DNA from: Podila epigama
Lineage: Eukaryota; Mortierellomycota; Mortierellomycetes; Mortierellales; Mortierellaceae
Assembly: GCA_015679605.1 (NCBI GenBank)
Contig: JAAAVE010000370.1
Location: 1-21,100, forward strand
Reading direction: 5' to 3'
Length of the DNA: 21,100 nt
How positions within the stretch are numbered: position 1 is the stretch's first letter; the number at the start of each line of letters is the position of its first letter. The position numbers and the translations under genes are program-made. The notes under the pieces were generated by a model, which was not told where the DNA came from, searched no databases, and was given only the letters and a program-made list of their open reading frames with translations. Positions 9,201 through 20,802 of this stretch are shown here, one piece after another.

Positions 9201-10002
9201 CCAGCTCTCCAAGAGAATCCAGGATCTCATGGTGTCGAATGTCACCAACGATGTTTTCGGTGCCATGAAGCCCTATCTTTCGTTGTAAGTTGTCTTTCCA
9301 TTATTCTCATTGTTTATAGAAGATGGTACATGGGCATGCATTCTTGCCGTTGGTATTTTTCGTATTGCTGATGTTATGATAATCGAAAACAAAATCAGAC
9401 GTTCGTGGCCACAGATCGAATTTTCCGCACCAGAACGCAATGGCCCTTCTTCGCCAACATCTCCCACTGAGCATGGACCATCTATTGACGACGATGTCTC
9501 ACCCGAGTTATATCAGCCGTTGTCTCTGCTGGGTCATTCCTTCGAGTACCTTGCTCGAACCCTTCCAACGAAGCATTTTATGGGATTGTATCGCCAGATA
9601 TCATTCGAGATGCAGGAATTCATGTGGAGCAAAGTGATTTTGAAGAATCAGTTTTCGGAATTGGGTGGACAGCAGTTCGCAAGAGATGTACGGATTGGAT
9701 TGTTTGGTGCTGGTCGTCGATGGGTCAAGAAGCCAGAGAACTATCATCGGAAACTCAAAGATGCTTGCATTCTGTTGTCGCTGCAACGAGCCAAGGTCAA
9801 TTCACCCGAGTTGACAAGAGGTTCTTCCAAAGATGGCAGTGCTAGTAGTCGACGGACATTGGCGCAGATGATGGCTGTGATCTTTGACGAGGACCAGAGT
9901 GTGGAAGAGATCAAAGGGAAGCTTGAAGAGATTGGAGTTACACACTTGACGGTGTCTGAGGCGAAGGAGGTGATCCGCAAACGAGTCGAGTGTTGGAGGT
10001 GA
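6289..10002 (+). CDS. RINT1/Tip20-family vesicle tethering protein, 11 exons
   Basis: Members of the RINT1/Tip20 family are subunits of the NRZ/Dsl1 complex, which tethers Golgi-derived COPI vesicles at the ER with ER SNAREs. Proposed exons: 6289-6489, 6628-6893, 7045-7224, 7321-7446, 7547-7682, 7781-7894, 8014-8257, 8366-8503, 8663-8928, 9043-9284, 9399-10002. Joined they give 838 residues in one frame (human RINT1 is about 790). All introns are GT-AG and 96-159 nt long. Family marks: an N-terminal coiled-coil-like region (exons 1-3); FKYHFEGKRPTNRLDK joined to PEWYLSHVL across the fifth intron; a WGEDV/FFLELYK junction; and a C-terminal ARDVRIGLFG ... KKPENYHRKLKDACILL helix pair. The start is the ATG in CACAATGTCG; another in-frame ATG follows four codons later. 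The exon 2 acceptor has an in-frame alternative 30 nt downstream. Boundaries are otherwise well constrained by family sequence. Confidence 0.88.
8631..8651 (+). repeat. Poly-T tract in a RINT1 intron
   Basis: About 21 consecutive T, preceded by a CT-repeat, form the polypyrimidine tract of the eighth RINT1 intron (8504-8662). Its acceptor is ATTAG at 8658-8662. Confidence 0.8.
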
Positions 10003-10500
10003 AAAGACAGTTGAATGTTCAATGTCCAATGAATGTTATGTTATGCCACAAGTGACCAAAGTGAGTGTCTACAATACACAAAAGATAATTGTAAGTACAT
10101 CCGTACAACAGGGTCCTTGGCCATAGAAGGAAGGGCAGTGCACAATTGACCCATTTTTTGAGTTCATTCGTCTATTTTTGGAATGATCGTTGGACCAGAT
10201 ATTAAGGTTTTCATGAGTGATTGGATGGTGATAAGCCTTTTTGGCGAAGTTGAAATTTGGAAAAGAAGGGGAAAAGCCCCCTTTCTTTTTTTGGGATGAT
10301 GTTTTTCTTTTTTCTTCATCACTCTTCATCCTGTTACTTTTTTTAATGACCCTTCCTTGTTAATCTTTACACTTCATCTTCATCTTCATTTTCATTCATC
10401 TTCATCTCCCTTCTCTATCCATTCTCTCCTTCTTCATCTCCTCCTTTCTCTCTCCTCTCTCCCCCCTTCTCTATTTCTGTACTACTAACGGAATATCACA
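10003..10500 (+). promoter_or_regulatory. RINT1 3' region and CT-rich promoter/leader of the SLC35C-like gene
   Basis: This 498-nt gap contains no gene I can support. After the RINT1 stop there is an AT-rich stretch with repeated GAATGTT/AATGTTAT words but no canonical AATAAA. From about 10311 to 10488 the plus strand is almost pure pyrimidine with repeated CTTCAT units, ending shortly before the ATG at 10501. CT-rich blocks just upstream of the start are common around fungal transcription starts, so I read this as core promoter and 5'UTR of the downstream transporter gene. Confidence 0.45.
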
Positions 10501-11938
10501 ATGGCAAATCTCGGACTCAATGAGCGTCAAGCAGTCATGCTGACTGTTGGCTTTTACATGGTCACTGCCCTGATCATGGTCAGTGTCAACAAGGTCAGTT
10601 CTATTGTTCCATCTTCCATCTTTTTTTTTGTAGACATTTTATCTTTCATCGTATCTCTGCTACTTTTTCCCTGCTAAGGATCACAAAGTTGAAACAAGAC
10701 ACCTAACGCTTCCCCCCTCATAATTCCTCCACCCTTTTTGTAGTGGGCTTTGAACACTTTCTCAGCACCATGGACTCTACTTTGGTTGCAGATGGCGATC
10801 GCAGTGGCATTGCTCAAGTTAACCGACGTTTCCGGTATGCTCAAGATGCCAACAATTCAGACCGAGGTCGCAAAGGCCTTGGTCCCTCTTATTGCAATCA
10901 ATGTTATCGGACTGGGCGTCAACACCATGTGCTTGGTTTATGTTGACACCTCGTTCTATCAGGTATAGTCTACATTTTGAAACGAAGAGAGCCCTTATTT
11001 TTTTAATTATTCTCCACGTTCCATCTGTTGTGCAGCTCTTCTTTTTTTTTTTTTTTTTTTTTGTCTGACCTTTTTTGTGCCGTTCCAAAAATTTCAAAAT
11101 GTAGATTGCTCGTGGCCTTGTCCTTCCATTCACAGTCGTCTTTGCCTACACTTTGCTTGGACAACCCTCCTCGAACCTGGTCCTCGCATCCTGCTTCACA
11201 GTCTTTTGTGGATTCTATACTGGCGTCACCTCAGAAATCAATGTCTCCCAACTGGGCGTCTTCTTTGGCGTTGTCTCATCCATCACCACTTCATTGCACG
11301 CCATCGTCATCAAAAAGTCCTTGGGCGCTGTCAACAATTCTTCTATCGACCTTGTCTACTACAACAACGTTCTCAGTCTCTTGGCTACCACCCCTATTAT
11401 CTTTTTGAGTGGTGAGGCAACAGAGATTAAAGAAAAATGGATCTATGAGGGTTTTGAAACCTTCAACAGCTTTTTGTTTGCTGCTTTCATCACCGGTATC
11501 TTTGGCTTCTTGATCAACCTTGCTGGTTTCATGCAGATCTCAAAGACTTCTCCTACCACTCACATGATCTCTGGCGCTGTCCGTGGAGTGTAAGTCCAAT
11601 CGAACAACAACAAAAGTCACACTCACACTTGCAAAAAACAAAAACAAAAACAAAACCAAAATTGTTAATTACTAACCCACATCTATGATAACTCTCGTTC
11701 AAAAAAAAAAAAAAAAAAAAATACATAACATAGTCTGCAGACATTGTTGGGATATTTTGCCTTTGGAGATGTGATCACATCTGGACGCCTCTTTGGCATC
11801 ATCCTTATTCTCTCTGGAAGTGCTCTGTACACTTATGCCAAGGATAAGGAAATGCGTATGAACACCAAAGCAACTTATATCCCTATGACCCAGCAGGATG
11901 TCGATGACGATGAAAAGCGCACGAAATCAAGAGAATAA
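10501..11938 (+). CDS. Golgi nucleotide-sugar transporter, GDP-fucose carrier type (SLC35C-like), 4 exons
   Basis: This predicted multi-pass carrier of the drug/metabolite transporter superfamily would exchange cytosolic nucleotide sugar for lumenal nucleotide monophosphate in the Golgi. Exons 10501-10593, 10744-10962, 11105-11589 and 11734-11938 join in frame to 333 residues; human SLC35C1 is 364. Family marks include SVNKWALN at the end of the first helix, FYQIARGLVLPFTVVFAYTLL, GFYTGVTSEINVSQLGVFFGVVSS, DLVYYNNVLSLL, GIFGFLINLAGFMQI and SPTTHMISG, and a C-terminal GGS-like SGSALYTYAKDKEM. The protein ends in a charged tail after the tenth helix. The order and spacing match GDP-fucose carriers better than GDP-mannose carriers of the Vrg4 type, where a GALNK motif is expected; here the equivalent loop reads SGAVRG. 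Substrate is therefore inferred. Introns are 150, 142 and 144 nt. Intron 1 has two identical donor hexamers 15 nt apart. Confidence 0.82.
11701..11721 (+). repeat. Poly-A tract in the third transporter intron
   Basis: A run of 21 A lies 12 nt upstream of the ACATAG acceptor at 11728-11733. This is unusual, because a pyrimidine tract is expected at this place. Confidence 0.8.
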
Positions 11939-12328
11939 GGACAAGACGTGAAGATGAGATGAAAAAAAGAAAAAAGAAAAGAAAAAAAAATAACAAGGAA
12001 AAGGGACCACAGATATCACAAAGTGCACAACCTTTTGACAGGAGCCGACCATGACAAACTCCTAATGACCCCTCCAACTCTCCGTTTACGCTACAATCTG
12101 TAATCCATTCATGTTCATGTTCATCATATTATATTCATAGACAATCATCATTATAACAAAATAAGCAATATTGTATACATTAAACAAAACTCTTCCCCTG
12201 TTTAACTAAACCTTTGAAAGAAAGCATCGTCGAGGGTCCTTTGACAAGAAAAAAAAACCATTGTAAAAGCATAAACGGAGCTTTGACTACTGCAGTAGCA
12301 ACTGACATACAGCGAACATTGTACTCGT
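11939..12328. other. Convergent intergenic region between transporter and URA2 genes
   Basis: These 390 bp lie between two stop codons that face each other. The stretch contains an A/G-rich block (about 11960-11991), repeated TTCATGTTCAT words (about 12108-12124) and AT-rich sequence to 12190. It presumably holds both 3'UTRs. I saw no canonical AATAAA in either direction and no supportable gene. Confidence 0.5.
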
Positions 12329-15300
12329 CTAGTGTGCCTTGCCCAACACCTATCAAAGTATCATATCGACAATCAACATATAAGCAACACATATAAACGA
12401 AAATAATACACTACTCATTCACATCAACAACAAAAAAGAAAGGAAAAGAAACAATTGCTTTTACCAGTGCAAGAAGCGCCATGCGCACGTAGAGACCATA
12501 TCGCATCTGGCGGAAATAAGCCGCGCGTTGGTCAAAGTCCACCTCGGGCTCAATCTCAGAGACGCGTGGCAAAGGATGCATTACCACCATGTGTGTCTTG
12601 GCTCTGCTCATCAACTTGTTGTTAATCACATATGCACTCTTGACACGCTCATACTCATCCAGGTCCGTGAAGCGCTCCTTCTGTACACGCGTCACATACA
12701 CAACGTCCGATTCCGCCATCACCTCCTTCAAATCCGTATACTCGTGCACAGCAACTCCTGCCTCCTGTAGCTCGGCCTTGACCGAGTCTGGCATGCCGAG
12801 TGACGGTGGCGATACAAGGTTCAACTTCACGTGGTAGTACGCGAGCAGTTTGACCAAGGAATGGACAGTACGGCCATTCTTGAGGTCCCCGACCAACGTA
12901 ATCGTCAAACCATTGACTGTTCCAAGCTCCTCTCGGATCGTGTACACGTCCAAAAGTGCCTGTGTCGGGTGTTCGCCAACACCATCGCCCGCATTGATGA
13001 TGGGGACCTTGGAATACTTGGCTGCAAGGGCGGCACTACCTGGATCTGGGTGCCGCAAGACAATCAGGTCACCATAGCAACCTAGGGTCCGGACAGTGTC
13101 CGCCAAAGTCTCTCCCTTGACCACTGAAGAGGAAGAGTTATCTGTACTCACAACAGACCCTCCGAGACGGACCATGGCTGCCGAGAACGAGCACGCGGTG
13201 CGTGTCGACGGCTCATAGAAAATAGTGCACATGACCTTGCTATGGAGCAAGTCAATTGTTCCATTGCGCTCGACCTGTGTACGCATCTCATGTGCCAGGT
13301 TGAAGAGAGAGTGAAGCTGGTTGCGGTCAAACTGTTTGGACGAAAGGATATGTCGGTGGGAGAAGGGTGAACTATAGAGGACACGGGCAATGGACAAAGG
13401 CAACTCCTTGGCCGTATTGACAGCTGTTTGGGCTGGGAGCACCAACGGTGCATCAAGTTGGATACTGGCCCGACGAGGATCGACAGAACGCGAGGGCGTC
13501 ATTGGCTCTGCCAGCGGTCCAAGGCGAGGCGAATGATGTCCAAACTGACCAGTGCCTGCAACACCCGCAGCAGCAACGCTGGCAGGGGTCACCTTCTCTA
13601 TAGCCTTTGTAATGGCTTGGGCAACACTCGACACATCATGGCCTTCAGTACCGGACGTGTACCAAGCACCGTCCAAGTACGCCGTCTGACCGTTCAGGAC
13701 CACACGATGCACTGTGCAAGAAAGAGTTTTACCAGCAAAACGGCCTGCCGTGCGAGACAAGACGCTGGCACGATCCACATCAATCTCGATATAAGAATCT
13801 TTTTGTTCTGGAAGCGAAAAGATTTTACGCGGATTCGTGTAGAGCTTGGTAACAATATCCGTCATTGTCAGTCGACCCTTGTTCACAGCATCCACCAACA
13901 AGGGTAGAGTCTCCTCAATTCCAACTTCTGCAGTTGCATGACCCTTCTCGGCCGCAAGGCGATAAGGCAATGAGCCGATGGCAAAACAATCAAAGACATG
14001 GAGACCCTTCCAGAACGCTTCCTGCTCAACCTTCAAAGGCAAAAGTTTGGAACCCGTTTCTTCGCGAGTCAGGAACAAGGAGTAGACCTCAATATCGCAA
14101 GTCACCTGAAGATCCTTGTCCTTGCTCATCATGATCAATTCCATGTCATCAATACTCGATACGCCAGTGATATGGACAGAGCGGTTGTGAAGACTGGCCA
14201 GCAATAGAATCGAGGCCAAATCAGTGCCCTTGGCATCTGTGACTATAGGGCTGGAAACAGGCCAAGAGTTAAAGTGTTTGGCTGCATCAGCAACATTGGT
14301 CACAGCGTGGCCAGAGTCGCGTGCAAAGGAGATAAACAGCACAGTGGTCTCGTTGAGGTTCGCGCTCGCGTTCTCGACTGTCGCATTCATGGACAGGAAA
14401 TAATCGCAGTGTGCATGATCGCGGCTGTTGACGAGAGCATTGGCCAAGCTGGCATTGTCCTCAACACCCTTGGGCACACCGGTACCCATTGCACCAATCA
14501 AAGTAAATCCTGACGAAATGGCAGTCTTTGTCACCTTTGAAAAGTCTGTGCTGCCAGCTGTCGTTATGCCAGGGACAAAGGTCTGGATACTGACAAGTCC
14601 AGGCATAGTCACCGTACGGTTGCTGTCCTTGTAATCAACCGACTCTATCTCAAATCCCTTATGGCGAGCAAGTGCCTCCACAAAGAGCTTGGCACACTTG
14701 ACGTTGGTAATCAATGGAATCGAGAAATCAACGGCCATGCGACGAGAGCGGTATCCCTTCGAGACGTAGCTAGCCGGACGACGGTACCGGTTCTTGGAGG
14801 GCAGGTTAATGTAGAGGTCAATCAAGTTGTTGGCCAAATGCTGATTCAGAGAATATTCTGACTTTTGGTTATCATTGTCGTCCTCGAGTGTCTCGAGGTA
14901 CTTGACAGGGACACCATGCTCATTCATGAAATCAGCCGTACCCGCAGTGGCAAACAAGTTGTAACCAAGAGAACGCAACTTTTTGACTGTTGGCAACATC
15001 TCTTGCTTCTCCTTGAAGGGACCAATGGAGAGTAAGACGTTCTTCTTGGGGAGAGTGAAGCCAGTCGAGACCAGAGCCTTGATGTAGGCCTCATACTTGT
15101 CCTTACCAAAGCAGGCAACCTCACCAGTAGAAGCCATCTCGACACCAAGAATAGGATCAGCACCAGAGAGACGAGAGAAGGAAAACTGAGGGACCTTGAT
15201 ACCGACGTAGCCAGTCTTAGGAATAGGCGACTCTGGATAGGCCTCGACAGGAAAGCCTAACATGGCGTTGGTTGCCATCTCAATCAAGTCGACCTCCATA

Positions 15301-18300
15301 ACTTTGGAGACAAATGGCATCGAACGTGAGGCGCGCAAATTACATTCAATGACTTTGATCTCGTTATCCTTGGCAATAAACTGAATATTATAACATCCAG
15401 TGACATCCAATGCCTGACCGATCTTTGCAGTGGCAACCTCAATCTTGCGAATGGTCTCTGGATCCAAATCTTGAGGAGGAAGGATTAACGTAGCGTCTCC
15501 AGAGTGGACACCCGCATTCTCGACATGCTCAGAAATAACATGCATGATCAACTTTCCGTTCACAGCGATGGCATCCATCTCAATCTCCTTGGCATCTTCA
15601 ATGTATTTGGAGATAACGACGGGATGTTCCCGGGAAACGGCAGTAGCCTGACCAAGATAGTTGGCAAGGTCATCTGCAGAGTAGACCACGTTCATGGCCG
15701 CACCAGAGAGGACATAGGATGGGCGAACGAGGACAGGGTAGCCGACTTTCTCACAGAATTGGCCAGCCTCGGCAAAGGACGTCAACTCTTTCCACAAGGG
15801 CTGGTCGACATTGATTTGATCCAACATGCGAGAAAACTTGTATCGGTTCTCAGCAGTGTCGATCATCTCGGGCGAGGTCCCCAGGATCTTGACATTCTGA
15901 CGGTGTAATGGTAGCGCAATGTTGTTGGGTGTTTGACCACCCATGGCAATGACAACACCCGATGAGGATTCGACCTCGTAGATATCGAGGATACGTTCCA
16001 AATTGATATTTTCAAAGTACAAACGGTCCGCCTCGTCATAATCCGTCGAAACAGTCTCGGGGTTGTAGTTGACCATAACGGTCTTGACGCCTCGATCACG
16101 AAGCGTGCGGATAGCACGGACAGCGCACCAGTCAAACTCGACCGAGGACCCAATGCGGTAGACACCAGATCCGAGAACCATGACACCCTTGTCCTCGAAC
16201 GTAACATCGTGTTCAACAGCATTGTAGGTCATGTAAAGATAGTTGGTGAACGCTGGGAATTCGGCCGCGACTGTATCAATCTGCTTCACAAAGGGAGTGA
16301 TACCAGCGTCCGTCCTCAGAAGGCGAACAGAAAGCTCGTTGCTTGAAATAGCAGTCGCAATCTGGCGATCTGAAAAGCCAAGCTGCTTAGCGGAACGGAT
16401 CAAGGACGTTGGAATGTCGGTCGCGGAGAAGTGTCCAAGAGCCTTGTCAAGGTGAATAATGTTTTGGAGTTTGTTCAGGAACCACTTGTCAATCTTGGTA
16501 AGTTCCCATATGCGGTCGACCGAATATCCTTGCTTCATAGCGTTGGCGATGGCAAAGACGCGCTGGTCACTGGGATTCACGAGTTCATCATCGATGACAG
16601 GGTACGACGTCTTGGGAGCAAAGCCGATGAGGGAAGGGTCAATGGCACGGATAGCCTTTTGGATGGTTTCCTCAAAGGTGCGTCCAATGGCCATGACTTC
16701 ACCAACAGACTTCATAGAAGAGGAGAGGGCCTTGGAGACACGGTCGAACTTGGCCAAATCCCAGCGGGGCATCTTGACAATAACGTAATCAAGAGAAGGT
16801 TCAAAGCAAGCGCATGTCACCTTGGTAACCGAGTTGGAGATCTCATTCAGAGGAATATTGAGACCCAGTTTAGCGGAAACAAAGGCCAAGGGGTAACCCG
16901 TAGCTTTACTGGCTAGGGCAGATGAGCGGGAGAGACGGGCATTGACCTCAATAATGCAGTATTCCTTTGAAAATGGGTTAAGCGCATACTGGATATTGCA
17001 CTCTCCAACAACACCGAGGTGGCGAATGACATTGACAGCGGTGGTGCGCAACATGTTGTAGTCCTCGTCAGACAACGTCTGAGAGGGTGCAACGACAATC
17101 GAATCACCCGTGTGGATTCCAAGAGGATCGAAGTTCTATGTGTACATGTAAATAAATGCACATGTGGTGAGCTCCACGAGTTGGACTATGGCGGTCAAAA
17201 CATTACATTACATTGCACTGCACTCGTTACCACAGGACACTTTTTACCTCCATATTACAGACGGTAATACAGTTATCACGGCAATCACGGACAACCTCGT
17301 ACTCGATCTCCTTCCAGCCCTTCATCGAGCGCTCAATGAGCACTTGAGGGGAGGTGGCAAAGGCTCTTGAAGTGAGTTCAGTAAGCTCTTCATCATTGTT
17401 GGCAAAGCCTGATCCTAGACCACCGAGGGCATAAGCAGCACGACAGATGACAGGGTAGCCGATCCCCCTGGCAGCATCAATGGCCTCCTGAACATTGATC
17501 GCGGTTTGGGCTTGGGCAATCTTTTCACCAATCGACAACATGCGTTGAGCAAAGATCTCACGATCTTCTGTGGCAATGATGGTCTCAATAGGGGTTCCGA
17601 GCACACGGACACCAAGGCCAGCAAACTCGTCCTTCATCTTGATTCCCACACTGAGAGCAGTCTGGCCACCAAAAGTCACATAAATACCATCAGGCTTTTC
17701 GCGGTGAATGACCTTGCGAACAAACTCGGGTGTGACAGGCAAAAAGTAGACTTTGTCAGCAAGACCCTTGGAGGTCTGGATGGTGGCAATGTTAGGGTTG
17801 ATGAGCACAGTGTAGATGCCTTCTTCCTTCAACGCCTTGATGGCCTGAGATCCAGAATAGTCAAATTCTCCTGCTTGGCCGATAGACAGACCTCCAGAGC
17901 CTAGAACGAGCACCTTGCGTACGTTGACGCGTGGATTGAGGGCCGCAGCAGCCTCTTTGGTTCCACCAGGCATAGTGATGGCCTTGAGAGTACCCGTCTG
18001 ACGGAAATCGCTTACAGCCTTGATAAAGACATCAAAGAGGTATTCGGTATCGCGCGGACCAGGGGTTGACTCGGGGTGGAACTGGACTGAGAATATGGGG
18101 AGGGTTTTGTGCATAATGCCCTCATTCGAGCCATCGTTGGCATTGACAAACAATTCCATAAATGTACTTGGGAGTGAATCCACGTCTACTGCATACCCAT
18201 GATTCTAATGTTTGGATGGGAGAGTTTGAGGGCGTCGAATGTGAATGCGAGGTCTTTCTCTCTCTCTCTTTCTAGACACATATCCACAGCGCACTGGAAT

Positions 18301-19847
18301 GGATCACTTTTGCTTGTGGTTTTTTTTTATACCTGTGAAGAGATGTAACATCGTCCAGAGATCATATCTGTGCATGGGATGTTGTGTCCACGGTTACCAA
18401 ACTTCATCTTCTTTGTTTTTGCACCTGACGCCAAGGCGAGGAGCTGATGTCCCAGACAAATACCAAATATGGGGGTACGCGCAGTTTGCAGCGCCTTGGT
18501 CAAGTGTGCAATAGTAATCTTGGTCATGGTCGGGTCACCAGGGCCGTTGGAAATAAAGAGGCCATCATAGTGTGTGTCAACATTAAAGTCATAATCCCAT
18601 GGAACAACCTTGACTTCGACGCCTCGAGCAACAAAGCAGCGAATTTGATTATATTTCTAGAATATAATTTTTGTTGCTTGTTTGTCAGTCTCAAATATAC
18701 ATTTTTTCGCTTTGTTACTTTCCCACTTTTCCCACTTTGGAAAACAAGCCTTCGACAAGATCCTACCATTCCCACATCGACAGCAAGAATACGGAGTGGT
18801 TTTCCGTTGGAACCATTGACTCTGGTTGAAGGGTTGGGAGAAAAAATCTTGGGCTCCTTCAGTGATACTGAATGGAAATGATGAGATAAAGTATCATTAA
18901 GGTTAGCAGAAAAAATAACTTGAAAAGAGACTGACAGCAGATCGTACAGATCACTAGGGAGATCAATTTCGACCAAGAAATAGAAACAAACCTTCAGCAA
19001 CTAGGTTGCGCTCGTTGGGGTCTACCCAATCGACGTTCTGATAACTTCTCATCCACTCGGACTCTGGGGGTGTGACAGTGGGTCCGACGACGGCAGTAGG
19101 AAAGAGAATCTTTCCAAGCATAACACCCTGCGAGCGAATTTTCTTTGTCATGGCGCGAGTGTCGATTCCATAGATAGCAGGGATGTTGAACTTCTTGAGC
19201 CATGTACTGAGCGACGAGCTCGCCAAAAAGTGAGAATAATCCTGTGAGTATTGTCCTACTATCAATCCAGCAATATGGATTTCATTGGATTCAAAGTACT
19301 TTGGAAGAGTCTTGAGTAGCGGGTCCATCGCCTCACGTGAGGGTACACCGTAGTTGCCCACGAGCGGGAAGGTGAGGACCAGGATCTGGCCTCTGTATGA
19401 TGGGTCGGTCAGCGACTCGGGGTAGCCCACCATGCCTATTGAGTTTACCACAATGAACAGTTCGAGTACACATGTGGAGTGAGTAGACACAGAACTTTAA
19501 AACATTCATTTGAGCTCTCATTTCTGAGAGCACAGAGCGCTTTTCTCCCCCCCTGATGCTGGTCTGTGTGGAGTCTGATCCGTGGGAATTGACCACTGGA
19601 TGATGGACGAAGGAATCACCTCACAAAGCATTACAAGAGCATCGGTAGTGTCCATACCGGTCTGAAAAACGCATTCTCCAGAGATACTCTTGGTCTCGGC
19701 TCCAAACGAGATGCCCTGGTACGATGATCCATCTTGCAGCAGCAGAGTGGCAACAGTTGTGGTCGCCGATTGATCAATCGGTGGTGCGGTGACAGGCGGC
19801 ATGGGATACACAGGCTGAGGCTGCAAGTGGCGTGCTTGGGCGGGCAT
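12329..19847 (-). CDS. URA2: Multifunctional pyrimidine enzyme: glutamine amidotransferase, carbamoyl-phosphate synthase, inactive dihydroorotase, aspartate carbamoyltransferase
   Basis: This enzyme makes carbamoyl phosphate from glutamine, bicarbonate and ATP and couples it to aspartate, the first two steps of UMP synthesis. Minus-strand exons: 19847-19658, 19435-18992, 18867-18767, 18656-18333, 18204-17248, 17135-12465, 12349-12329. Total 2235 residues (yeast 2214, human CAD 2225). A TAA lies three codons upstream of the start. The amidotransferase has the triad Cys312 (ICLGHQ), His396 and Glu398 (QFHPE). The CPSase halves follow from about 447, the regulatory MGS-like domain from about 1365, a dihydroorotase-like domain at about 1510-1850 lacking metal ligands, and ATCase at about 1925-2235 ([23 protein letters not shown]). 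UTP feedback on the MGS-like domain is known for the family. A 30-residue Pro/Gln-rich N-terminus precedes the core. Introns are 222, 124, 110, 128, 112 and 115 nt. Dihydroorotase must come from a separate gene elsewhere. Confidence 0.95.
12350..12464 (-). other. Last URA2 intron, hidden by read-through
   Basis: The donor CTG|GTAAAA (12464) and acceptor GATAG (12350) bound a 115-nt intron that would otherwise be read as a spurious tail ([10 protein letters not shown]...). Removing it makes the protein end [13 protein letters not shown], matching the RMALLATVLG-type ending of the family. Its length fits the other introns of this gene. Confidence 0.85.
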
Positions 19848-20802
19848 GATCGTTTATGATCAAGTATGAACAAGTGTTAAGTTATGAGAATGGAAGAGAG
19901 GGAAACAGTGAGAGCAATAAAAAATAAGTTTGGAAATGGTGTTTGTGTTAAAGTGGGATCAATTGAATGAGATCAAAAAGCTGAGAATGAGAGTTGGAAA
20001 TGAGAAAAGACATGCCACGAAAGATGTAGCAATGCTGAAAAAAAGAACAAAAAACAATCCTCGTGCAATTTAGCCAAAGAAAAGATAAAGGGCTAGGGGG
20101 GTTTTTTATGAGCATGGGTTGAAGTGGAAAGGTCTGGTCTGGTGGACAAAGCGTCGCAATGTGGAGTAACAAAGTTTTCGGCATAGGGTTGAGACTGTTT
20201 AGCTGGAATGAGCCTTTTCTTCTCTTTTCTTTTCGTTTATTGTTGGTTGGAGGTGTGTGCGGTGCGCAACATAAAAGTCGCACTCACTTGCGGGGATTGA
20301 CAAGACCATTGGTAAAAGGCAAACAGGAAGATTAGGACGCGTCTCCCCTCCAGTCAGGATATGGTATAAAAATACGCGCAAGGAATGGCCAAGGATGTTT
20401 TGTTGTGGTGTTTGTGTTTGATTCATGTGGCCTGGAACTTCCTCAGTGGTGTAGCAAAAAACCGTGAGCATCAAAGTGAAATTGAGGCTTATTATTTCTT
20501 TTTTGGCATTTAAAGTGAGGTCTAATTTTTTCGAAAGAGTTTTTTCCTGCAATTGGTTTTTCTTTTTCAAGAAGACATTTTTTTTTTTCATAAATATGCA
20601 ATAAGCCCTTCTTTACCCTGGTCCCATCCCCCACCAACACCACCATAAAATAGACAAGGTTAGTCTCACCGCTCCTCGTCTCACCACTCCTCTTACACTT
20701 CTCACACTTTTCTCCAAACCAGACCATTGTTAATTTCAGTTGTTGAGGTAGCTGTTACTGATCTGCGACTATTATTTCTTGGCTGCACAATAGTTCTTCA
20801 TC
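19848..20802. promoter_or_regulatory. Divergent upstream region of URA2 and the secreted-protein gene
   Basis: This 955-bp gap between outward-facing starts contains no ORF that looks coding. On the plus side TATAAAAA occurs at 20365-20372 and CATAAAATA at about 20644-20652. The latter, followed by a CT-rich segment (about 20664-20715) and then the ATG at 20803, is the better candidate core promoter for the secreted protein. Inverted CCAAT boxes (ATTGG) occur at 20308-20312 and 20552-20556. The URA2 side (19848-20100) is AG-rich on the plus strand, that is CT-rich in the sense of URA2, consistent with a leader. All roles are inferred. Confidence 0.35.

Noticed and set aside
10069-10329. 86-codon minus-strand frame between RINT1 and the transporter
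   Set aside because: It is a short, lysine-rich frame over a 3'UTR/promoter region with no splice, promoter or family support; I treat it as chance.
12411-12464. The C-terminal tail ([10 protein letters not shown]...) of the URA2 read-through frame
   Set aside because: A consensus donor sits exactly where the family ending diverges, and the spliced ending matches the family, so this tail is intron sequence.
20199-20727. Minus-strand frames of 130 and 94 codons upstream of URA2
   Set aside because: They are lysine-rich translations of AT-rich promoter sequence, overlap each other in different frames and lack family marks.
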